Shown here one piece after another: positions 48,526-60,500 of a stretch of DNA of 64,000 bases; within the stretch, counting starts at the first letter, position 1; every line of letters begins with the position of its first letter. Below the pieces are notes generated by a model that made no database searches, was not told the DNA's origin, and saw only the letters and a program-made list of their open reading frames with translations. This stretch comes from Aporrectodea caliginosa. Its lineage: Eukaryota; Annelida; Clitellata; Crassiclitellata; Lumbricidae. Both the position numbers and the translations under genes were made by a program. The stretch is taken from contig JACEVL010000462.1 of the NCBI GenBank assembly GCA_020284085.1, positions 320,723 to 384,722 of the forward strand, in the 5' to 3' direction.

Positions 48526-51500
48526 ATTAGTTGATGCCTCGTGCAATGTGCACTATAGAAGATGTTTAGTTATTGTGGTTTTTGATATGTTAAATTTGTC
48601 TATATATTGAGAGCATTGATAAGTCAAACTTCAAAAAATAATTCAACAAAATATAAGTTTGTGTCTCCTGCATGTAAATCACTACACTGGCATGCTGTTT
48701 GGCCAACAATATCTATCATTTTGGGGTTTTTGGTTTATGAGACGTTGAACTGTAGTCAGCACAGTGTTTAATATCATACATTTGTCTTCGGTGTTATTAC
48801 TGTTCAAAACATCATCTGATTTCCTTTCTCTGGTTGTGCCAACAACTAGAACTGAACTGTTTGTTGTGAAGAAGGTTTTTCAATTGCTGGACCTAAATTT
48901 TGGGATTCTCTCCTTTTTATCCATCTAGTTTAACTTGCGGGAATCTTGCTTGCTTGCTTGATTGCTTGAGCCACAGGCTAAAAAAGTCAAATCTTGCGAC
49001 GACTAATTCGATGACTTACAATCATTCAATCGTCGTGAAACTTGGCCCATAGACTCGACCTCGCAGACACTTCATTCTATCAAAATTTCAGCTCCCCAAA
49101 AAGGCTAGCTTATAGAATCGTGGACTCAACTTTTCGAATCGGGGAATCCCCTTTTCCGATACGCAGCGTTGCCATTGGCCAGCGTTGCCATTGGCCGCAA
49201 CAGAAACGGGTGCGCTGCCTCATTAAACGTGCTATGTCGTAAAATGAACGCGGACTATATATTTGTAGAGGTAACTGCTTCATAAGACCCATTATAGGAT
49301 ACTAGATGGATATAGTGAAAAACTTTGTTTTTACGGGCTGTATTTTATTTTCTGTTAGTTCTGCTCAGTCATCTATCATAAGATGCCTCTGCCTCTTAGC
49401 AGACAGATCTTCTGGTTGTTGACCCGATTACAGCTTGGTTTTGGTGATGCCTTGTGCATTAGCATGACACCACCATACTTATCCAAAGACTGTATTCCAG
49501 CATCATCAGCTCTTGGGAGGTCTCAGTTGCATTCAGGAAAGAGCTGCAACTAATTTGCTCAGGAAAAGACACTTTGACATGTTGAGGAACATTCGGTGCA
49601 TCTGGCCCAAGGGTCTGGAATGTGCTGTTTATCAACCTCCATGTTCCAGAGCTTTTGATAGAAAGTTCCAGGAAGAAATCAAAGACTTACTTGGTCACAT
49701 CATCTGACTAAGCTGAGCCACTACTAAGTGCATATGCGGTGTATCTAGTTATGTTAAATTGCACTTTGCGAGGCTTCGTATACTAATAATGGTAATAGAC
49801 GCTGACGTTATAGATGTTGTTAGTTAACAGAAATAATTACAGTTGAAGTAATTATGTGTAGGTACCTCTGGAAGACTTGCAGAAGGCGTCTGAGCATGTC
49901 ATCAAGGCGCTTCTCATCCGTGAGAAGTATATGTTGAGTTCAATGCAGAACTTCCCTGAAACGACGAGACGGTTTCTGCGCAGAGTTCATGACTCTACTA
50001 CGCCGGCCTACATGAGTGAAGCCTTGGTGCACGGAGCTCGCAAAACCATTGAAGGTTTCGATTCCTGAAATTTTCCGCTTTTCCAATTTCAACTTTTCAG
50101 TTCAAAGAAATTTCATACTCCTTGCTTGCATATTGTTATCATCTATCTTAAGCATGAAGTTTTCTTTCATGTGCATCAGTCGAGCATTATCTGAGAATTA
50201 GTTTTGCTGTTGACGTCATTCAGAGTTTTAATATGTATAAATCGCTTTGCAGTATCAGCTTTTTTGTAGTTATAATGTGTGGTGTTTAACAGTTTAGGTG
50301 TTCTTTCATTTCTCGCTTTAAGATGTTGTTATTATGTATGATTTTGAATTGGTTTTTACATTATATGATATTACCAAATTTGAAGGCATCAACTAACCAA
50401 TTATATCCTCTGCTGTACTACAAAACCCAGTCAATCATACAGTCAGTCAATGATTCAGTCAGTTCAATTAACCAATTAGTTATTGAATTGATTAATTGTC
50501 AGGCAGACAATCAATCAGTCCCCGATTGATCAACTGATTAGTGGTCATTTGATCAATAGTCAGTAAGTTAATGAATAAAGTAATCAATACATGGATTGTG
50601 ACAAGAGGAAATTTGATTCTAGTGCCGTACTTCTGTACTTTTGTGTTAGATCATCCAATTCATCCTCCTACCAAGGATGGCAATGCGTTTCACCTTGAAG
50701 ATATTCCTGGAAGCGCTGGCTATAAGATAAAAGCGTCGAACGGAGTCTACCAGGTGTACAATGATAAGGATGAACTGAAACCTTGGCTGCCCTTTGACCT
50801 TGCTGAATTTCTTCATGACCAGAACGTTCTCTTTGCTTTGATGGCAGACGGACCTTTGTACGTCTGACTTTTGTTTTCTATTATTATATATTTCTTTAAT
50901 GACAAAACCAGGTGATTCACTGCATCTGGGTACAAAAATGAGAATGATAATAGGAAATAAGCAGTAGTCATTATTAGTAGGTAGGTCAGTTTAGTATAAA
51001 GATGGGGCCAGATTTTTATCTTCTCGTCAGTATAATATTCGAGGAATAAAATTTTGATCGTCCTTTGCTGGCTGCGTGAAGTAGTGTGGTCATTGCCGAA
51101 GGCTATAACAGCCAACGGGGAAACAGATTGCGCAGAAGCCTGTCACGACTATTGTGTATTCTGGATTGCTAGCAGTGCTTCAGAGCATTTGCATTGACAG
51201 ACTTGGAATCTATGTTTGGAGCAAAGCACTGGATTTGTTGCTATCCAACACTTACCATCACATCTTTTACGTACCTAACAAAGGAACTGCCTAAATAAAG
51301 TAGACGTTATTAAGAATAAACATTTGTCCTTAAGCAGGCATTGCTTAGATAGCTTGAAGAGTCATTACTGGTAGTCCCCCACACATGAAGAACCCAACTG
51401 ACCAAGTTTCATCCAGAGTGAACAGTTCAGAGTTCTTGGAATGAGTTGCCTTGAAGATGATGACAGGCAATGATGGTACATGAGGACATCACCGTCCAGG

Positions 51501-54500
51501 GGTTCCTTATAGATGGTTGAAGATGGAAGATGGATCATCTGAAAATCTCCTGAGTAGAACCTTGGAGGAGTGTCAGTAGAGACAGAGAGAAAGAGAGAGT
51601 GAGAGATTAACTGTGTATTAAAATTACACAGATTTTCATATGTAAAAATGGCTGCAAGAAAAAAATGTATCATTTGAGCCTAAAAATGTCATCAGTATTA
51701 TCGTTTCTTCTTTCTTTGCCATAAACAGAATGTCTGCTTCAGACTGTCATGTTAGCTGCTTTAGGTGAACAGCTCACCATTTATAATGTTCAAGTTGCAT
51801 AGGAAGTTTATATTGTATTAACTGCTATAGGTAGACAGTTTATCAGTTCTAATGTTGAACTTTCATAGGAAATCATTTGCATATCGTCGACTGACATATC
51901 TGTCATCAAAATATGAGCTGCACATTCTTCTGAATGAACTTCGGGAAACAGCCAGCCAGAAGGACGTTCCTCATCGCGATTTCTACAATGTTAGGAAGGT
52001 AAGTCTTGGTGTATTTTATGTTCATGCTGGCAGTTTTTATAGCTCTATTTACCATGTCTACGAGATACCTGGTACTTGGTGCATATTACTGTTAATGCGA
52101 AGTCAGTGAAGGTTAAAGATTGCACATTTTCGAAGAAAATAAGCTTTGACATTGTTAAACTCAGAATTCTTTATTAATACTTGACATGACGTAGATGTTG
52201 AGACACACTGCACCTGAAAAACAGTTGTGAATAAGGGACATCAAACGAAGCTATAATCGGGTCTGTTAGATGTCATCACTCAGAAATATTAAATATACAA
52301 CATGATTTGTTTTAAGGTAACTGTAAATTACTAACTTCTGTAGCACCAGTGTGTAATGCTTGAGGTATCAACCGATGGCGCTTAAAACAAAGCTGTGATC
52401 TGGTCACTGTCCTGAAGATCAGTCTGCTACAACAGAGAGGCACCAATTAAAAAAAGTAAGTCTTATGTTAAGAATGAAATGACAGAAGCAGTGACTAAGC
52501 AGATTTGTTGTTTTGTTCGAAAGTTCTTTATTCTGGCATTCATTGTGAATTTTCTTTGTCGCAGGTGGACACTCACGTACACGCTGCTTCGTCGATGAGT
52601 CAGAAGCACCTGCTTCGCTTTATTAAGATGAAGATGAGGAAGAGTGGGAAAGACATTGTGGGTCCGGATCGCAGTGGGAAAAATCTGACACTGGAGGAGG
52701 TCTGTTGGCACTGAAACTATGCTCTCTCATATTATTATTATTTGAAGATTTATGTAGTGCAAGTTCATATAACTGAATACACTGCATATGTGTTAGTAGC
52801 AGCTTGGCTTAGTCAGACGACGTGAACAAGTAAGTCTTTAATTTTTTTCGGAGACTGAAAGTTCCCGAACAGGGAGTTTGATGGGCATTGCATTCCAAAC
52901 CATTGGGCCACATGCACCGAATGTTCTTCTATGTGTTGCAGTAGTCTTTCTGCATCACACTAAGTCGTAGCATGTCATATGCATGTCCTGTTTTTTTTTT
53001 ATTGACGTGGGGTACATGATAGTATAGTGTTTTGCATGCTGAGCTGTTAACTGAGAGCTTGGGTTGAAATCCACGCTGTTGCAGAAATTTGTTTTTGAGA
53101 TTTCTGATCCACCTACACCCCTTAATCAACTCGACTATAACTGACTGTACACTGCTGGTGGAATGGTGAGATGATGAGGGAGCATACATGTACAAGCCAC
53201 CTGCCCTCATATAATTAAGTAAAGTAAGTAAGAATATTCTGTATTGAGAAGCCCTAGCAAACGCACAGCACTGTACATGGCAAGGTTAATACATTCAAAC
53301 AAAAAATACCAAGTCTTAGGAAGGTGATGCCACTAGCACTTCGTAGCCATGGCTGCTTCTTGGGCTGCTCTTCTTCTTCTTCTGAAAGTGCACATACACA
53401 GCTGTTGATGTTTAGATGATATATTTGAAGTATATCAGAAATGATTGCTTTTCTGCTGTAAAACCAGTAGCATGCTTCACTTGTAACGATGAATAGTTAT
53501 GGTTCTCAGATCCTGACTACAATTGCTGGAAATTACAATCTTCTTATTTACCATTCATAATTTTTATATAATTATAATATAATTTATATAATACATTTTC
53601 CATGCTACCATTTACATATTATGTCAATAAATTAATTGAATTAAATGAATTAAGCAATATTTTTACACCGATTAAGTAATTTATTTGTTTGTTTCTACAG
53701 CTGTTCAAAATTCTGAACATCAATTCCTATGACCTGAGTGTTGACATGCTGGACGTCCATGCCGTGAGTAATCGTAAGCCCTTAGCTGCTGTAACGTAAG
53801 CAATGTCAGCCTGTTCATGCAAGATCATCTACACTCAGTTGTAGACACATTTTAGCAATTCTTTTGGGTCAGCAGATTTTGTTGTTCCATTGTCATGCTT
53901 TCCTCATCATCATCATTGTCATCATTATGAGTCATCCTGTGCACAGTGTTTTTATATATATGTGACCCATCTGCACAAAACCAGTCTTAAGTTGAAGTTT
54001 TTACTTGGAATATAATATACCATTATAAAGAGAAACACACACCAAAATTGTCATTCTATCTCAATCCTAACTGAATTTATGGATAAAAAAACTACTTGTC
54101 ATTGCTAAAGATAGAATGGACAAAGGATGGTAAAATGGCCTACTTTTGGTGCATTTGCACAAAATTTAAAATCATATCTTGTACGAACTAATCCAAATAA
54201 TACCCTTCAATGTTATTTTTTCTCAAACTTTTATGTTTTTTGTATAAAATATATATTTTTTTGAATTATAATCTGTAATAATCTAAAAATGGAAAGAATT
54301 GACTTTGATCGAGTTTTTGCTCGTTTTCTCGAAAGTGAATATTCTGACTTATGACTGGTTTTTTGCCGATGGGTCACTTATATGTGTGTAATCTATGTAC
54401 GAGTATATATATGTATTGTATAAATGTGCATATGTGTATATATGTATGTACAGTTTGTACGGTATTTATGTAGGTATTGTGCATGTATGTATGCTATGTA

Positions 54501-57500
54501 AGTATGCATATATAATTATATATATGAGTGTATGTATGCATCCATGCATGTATGTATGCATGTATGTATGTATGTAGGTGTATATTTTTTTTATATTTAA
54601 GATATCAGTTTTAGGAACCTCTTGCCGTCATGTATTGGTTTTTAAATTTAGGCTGAAATCCATTCTTCTACATGTTACTTCTACTTGTACAACCAATTTC
54701 TTGGAAATCTACTTTTATTATCTTGATAAGGTTTGCTTATTTATTCCGTCAAGTTGTTCATTTGTTTTAGGATCGAAATACCTTCCATCGCTTTGATAAG
54801 TTCAACTCCAAGTACAATCCAGTTGGTGAAAGTCGACTGCGGGAGATCTTCATTAAAACAGATAATTACATGGGCGGCAAATACTTCGCGGAAATGATCA
54901 AGGTATCACAATTTACTTGAAATGGTTTTTCATTTAATATTTTATGTTTTCATTTCAACTGTTTTCTGTAATTAGCATTATATAGTTTTCAAGGCATCAA
55001 CTGGTGGCATACATAAACAAAGCCATAATCAGGTCAATATCCAGAAGATCAGTCCATAAGACAGAGAGGCAGCCTATGATGGATAAGCAATTTAAATCTG
55101 AGGTAAGTTTTCAGTTGAGAACGAAATGGCACAAACGACTGAGCACAGCGCACAGACACAGGATGAGAGTTCCAAAAAGTAGGCCCAGCAACAGAAAAAG
55201 CTTATTCACCAAGAACAGTTCTTGATTTAGCTTTGACCAGACAAAGATAATCAGATGACCTCATTGAATAATGATAAGTCTGGGGAATAAGCACTGATTT
55301 TAAATATTGTGGTTGGCCAGAGTTCACAGTTTTATAAACTGTGAGCCCCAGTTTGAAACGAATTCTTTGCTGAAAAGGAAGCCAATGCAAAGACTTAAGC
55401 ACAGGGGTTAAATATGTTAAACACTGCCAGAGAGGAAACTTTTTGACAAGCTACCCACAGTTGTATTGGTTTTTATTACATGTTTTCTACTTTTCTTAGG
55501 AGGTGATGGGCGACCTGGAAGAGAGCAAGTATCAAAATGCTGAGTACAGGCTGTCGATTTATGGTCGGTCTAAATCTGAGTGGGATAAGTTGGCCAAGTG
55601 GGCAGTTACTCACAACGTCTATTCTGACAACGTACGCTGGCTCATTCAAGTTCCTCGTCTTTAGTAAGTATGGCCTCTTTTCAAAGTCTTTACAGAGTTT
55701 ATATCAACAGAATTTGACTCAGAATTACACCAACAAACCCAGTAAAAAAGCAGCTTTTTGTCCTAACAGAGTGGTGTTGAGATCATGATTAACACAATTA
55801 AGAATGTTACAGACACTGTTAACTTTGAGTGTTGTTTCAATTACGATGCTGGCCAACCACGATGTTGAATATCAGTTCTCATTCCTCAAACCTAAATTAT
55901 TCGATTGATTACCTGATTGACTTTCTGAATCCTGTTCTTGTTGGACAAGCTTTTTCATTTTCTGGACATAAATTATTTAACTCTCTTTCTGCATCTGTTT
56001 GTCCTGGCCAGTCCTTTGTGTTATTTCGGTACAACTTAAGACTCCCCTTTCTCAATTTTTAGTATCCACCTCTCTGTTTTAGGATAATGACTCTCAGTAT
56101 TGACCTGAATGCATCTAGATTTTGGTGCACAATCAGTTAAGTTATGCTTTTGCATTAATAGGACAATACCGTTTGCATAAATATTGATAGAAGAAGAAGA
56201 GCAGTCCCGTAAGCTAGCGCTGAGGCAGCCATGGGTATAAAGTGTTAGCGACTTCATTTTCTTAGCCTCGGCATATGATAGCGGTTGGTCAGTCCTCTCC
56301 CTAGCCGTTCCATCTTTCTACTGACAGTATACAGTCAGCGTACTCATTATAGCTGAGTTGGCTAAGGGGCATAGGTGGTGCAGAAATCTCAAACCAAATT
56401 TCTGCCAAGGCAGGGATTTGAACCTCTGACCTCTCATTTGACAGTCCAGCACACTAACCACTACACTCTCAGGCACGTATTGATAACAGTACTAAAAAAG
56501 TGATTAGATTAGACTAGTGTTAGATGTTGTGCTTTGGTTTTAGAGGTCATTTCAAAAGCTCAATTAAATCTGTGATCCATATAGAAAACTAGATTACGGC
56601 ATTCCAGAATTTGCAGATCAAGATTACCTTTCTCTCTGGCTTCAGAAATACTAATTCTTTGTGTTTACAGTTGACATTAAGCTGTAGTAAGATAAATCTT
56701 TTTAACCTAACGGCAAAACTGCTGTTCATGTAGTAGTTTCCAGTGTTTAACGACATCTTATGACTGCTAGGGCTGTTGACGTCACCCTCCTTTTCCAAGT
56801 TTGGTACTGGCACTACCTGGCACTATTAGCTAGGACGGGTAGTGGTGGAATTAACTGCTCTTTTAAGCAGTTCTCATTGCTGTTGGATGATTAATAGCCC
56901 AAAGTTTTATATTCCTAACTGTGTGTAACAAACAAAAATGATATCCGATTCTTTACTTAGACAACTCTACCTAATGGAACTGATTTGGTTCCTTCTGGAT
57001 TTTCCCTTTGACAATCAATGCAGGGTGTATGCGATTGTTTGCATGTTCGTTCAACTGTTGTGATCAACGGCGTTTTATCATTTCAGTTTATTGTCTAATT
57101 CTGTCTGCCACTGCCTGGCGGTAATCAATTTCAGCGTAATTATTATTACTCAGTGGTGGTCAGATTTCGTTTCTGTTGTCATTGTATTGTGATACACATT
57201 TATATAGTATTTTTTAATTGACATGGCGTTATTTAAAATCGTACTTTTCCATTTTCTTCTAGTGACATCTACAAGTCAAACAAGCTGGTCACTAACTTCC
57301 AGCAGTTGATTGACAACCTGTTTGGGCCGCTGTTTGAAGTTACCAATGACCCAAAAAGTCATCCAGAACTCCATGCTTTCTTACAATATGTGAGTACATG
57401 CAGAGCTTTGACTTCATCCACATTTATTCACCAGAGTACCTTTCTTTTAACTTTATATATGTATGTATCTGGGCATTTTTAGAGCACATTTGTAAGAACT

Positions 57501-60500
57501 TCTCAGAAGCAGTGATGAGTACTTTGTATGTAAATAATACCTTTCTACTCATCTAGTAGTTTTATTCTAGTGCCTTCCTACTGGTCTAGCCACCTTCCTG
57601 TCTGTGTAGCGTCTTCGTATGCAATAGAGTTCAACAGTATTTAATATTGCCCTCCTTGCAAAGTTCAGAAATAGACTCGTGACGATACAGCAGGTCATCG
57701 ATAGCACTGAGCTACTGTACACAAAACGCTTGTGTAAGGTTCTTACACAGTGACCGCTGAAGTGGTGGCTGGAACCTGCACTTGATTTAACCGATCAGCT
57801 ATCATGCCCACGACTTCCTAAGATATACCATTATCAAGATATACCATTATCAAATTGCTTTCTACTTTAAGCTGTCTCTCCTTTGGTGGACTGATCTTCT
57901 GGGTGTTGACCTGATTGTGGCTTGGTTTTGGAGCGCCATCAGTTAGTGCCTTTCACTTTAGGTATGAGCAGTATACAGATTTCTGATTAGTAGCCTAATA
58001 GTAACATCTTTGGAAGTTTCAGCTTGGCTATGCTATATTCCACAGTCTAAACTCCTTGGTGTCATCACTGTATTGATTGTATTGTATTGTATTGTATTGT
58101 ATTGTATTCAAACATTTATAAAGCGCCTCTCATAGGGTGAACCATTCAGAGGCGCTTCCAGTGCGCAAGGCCAAAGAGAAGAATAAGGTTTTGAGAAAAG
58201 CAAAGGTGGAAGAGAGGTTACTAGCTAGAATTCAAGAGCGAGTAGATGGAGACAGCGCATTCCAAAGAGATTAATTTTATGTGTTGGAGATAATTTATGT
58301 TCTAATGGTTTTCTGCCACCTTTTTATGTTTAAGGTGACTGGAATTGATTCTGTGGATGATGAATCAAAGCCAGAGACAATCATGTTTGACAAGGATGTT
58401 CCTCTTCCAGAGGGTTGGACGTCAGATGAAAACCCACCTTATGCTTACTACCAATACTACATGTTTGCCAACCTGACTGTTCTGAACAATTTCAGAAGGT
58501 ATGCCATAAAATACTTTAAAAAAATGATGCATGTAGTGATGAGCTTCTCGTCGAGTATAACAATCTTTTATGATGTGTTTGAGGCATTTGCTGTACTGCT
58601 GTAGTCACCTGTGGCTTTTTTGTCCAAATTCAGAATCTGTATTCTTATTCCTGTTCTGATTCATAATCCTTATACTTATTCTTAGTTTGATTCAGAATCC
58701 TTCTTCCTATTCTGATTCAGAATCGTTATTCTTATTCCTGTTATAATTCAGAATCCTTATACCTATTCTGATTCAGAATCGTTATTCTTATTCCTGTTAT
58801 AATTCAGAATCCTTATACCTATTCTGATTCAGAATCGTTATTCTTATTCCTGTTATAATTCAGAATCCTTATACCTATTCTGATTCAAAATCGTTATTCT
58901 TATTCCTGTTATAATTCAGAATCCTTATACCTATTCTGATTCAGAATCGTTATTCTTATTCCTGTTATAATTCAGAATCCTTATACCTATTCTGATTCAG
59001 AATCGTTATTCTTATTCCTGTTATAATTCAGAATCCTTATACCTATTCTGATTCAGAATCGTTATTCTTATTCCTGTTATAATTCAGAATCCTTATACCT
59101 ATTCTGATTCAGAATCGTTATTCTTATTCCTGTTATAATTCAGAATCCTTATACCTATTCTGATTCAGAATCGTTATTCTTATTCCTGTTATAATTCAGA
59201 ATTCTTATACCTATTCTGATTCAGAATCGTTATTCCTAATCCTATTCTGATTCAGAATCGTTATTCCTAATCCGATTCTGATTCAGAATCGTTATTCTTA
59301 TTCCTGTTATAATTCAGAATCCTTATACCTATTCTGATTCAGAATCGTTATTCTTATTCCTGTTATAATTCAGAATTCTTATACCTATTCTGATTCAGAA
59401 TCGTTATTCCTAATCCTATTCTGATTCAGAATCGTTATTCTTATTCCTGTTATAATTCAGAATCCTTATACCTATTCTGATTCAGAATCGTTATTCTTAT
59501 TCCTGTTCTGATTCAGATTCCTTATTCTTATTTATGTTCTGATTCAGAATCCTTATTCTTGCTCTGATTCAGAATTCTTATCAGAATCCGTATTCTTATT
59601 CCTACGAAAATGAAGTTGCTAACGCTTCATACCAATGTCTGCCTCAGGCTAGCTTAAGGGACTGCTCTCCTTCTTCTAAACTGCATGACATAAATTATTT
59701 TACAGTACATTTTTTTAAATGTTAAAATGGTATTATGCAAATTTTAGGGAGCGTGGCTTCACTACGTTTGTCTTGCGTCCTCACTGTGGTGAAGCTGGAC
59801 CAGTCCACCATCTGATTTCTGGTTTCATGGTTGGTGACAACATATCGCATGGACTTCTGCTGCGAAAGGTAAGTCATGTTTATACTTCAGCAGCTGTCCT
59901 TGTTTTGCAGTTACACTACTAGAAAGTAGGTATAGAATCAAATATGGGTGCATTAAAACGGCATTAAATTTTTGTAACTATTCATCTGCTCAGTCTTGTA
60001 TTATTTTAGTCTTAACACTTCAATGACGAGCTGCATTGTTTTTCCAGTCCATTTTAGTACAGAGTTGTCACTAAAGTGTTAAGATTTGTCTTTTTCAGTT
60101 GGTTTATCCACTGTAGGCTGTCTGTGTGTTTCAACCACTTGAGTTTCTGACTGCTCTTTCATTTTGATGGGCCATCAGTTGGTGTGCTGTGCATTAGACA
60201 CTATAGAAGTTGCTTTATCTGGTCCGTCACTTTTTTGCAATAGTATCTCTGTTCTTTTTGTCTTTTTGTCTAGAGATGGTGCTGCGCTTAGTCTAAACTT
60301 TGCACCTCTATGGATATCAGTAGTTAAAGTGTTAGCTTCTAACTCTAATAAGGCAAGCATTTCTCAGCTGCAATGCAGTTTGATTAAACATAATGGATTG
60401 TAAATAATGAAGTCTGTATTTTTGCATGTTGATTAGAGTCCTGTGCTGCAGTATCTTTACTATTTGAGTCGTGTGGGAATTGCGATGTCACCGTTGAGCA

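Noticed and set aside
50016..50201. Continuation of the exon 4 region in another frame
   Set aside because: Past 50054 the sequence loses similarity to the AMPD family; the frame is intronic.
54395..54577. 60-codon Tyr/Cys/Met-rich frame
   Set aside because: Product of the TATG microsatellite in AMPD intron 8.
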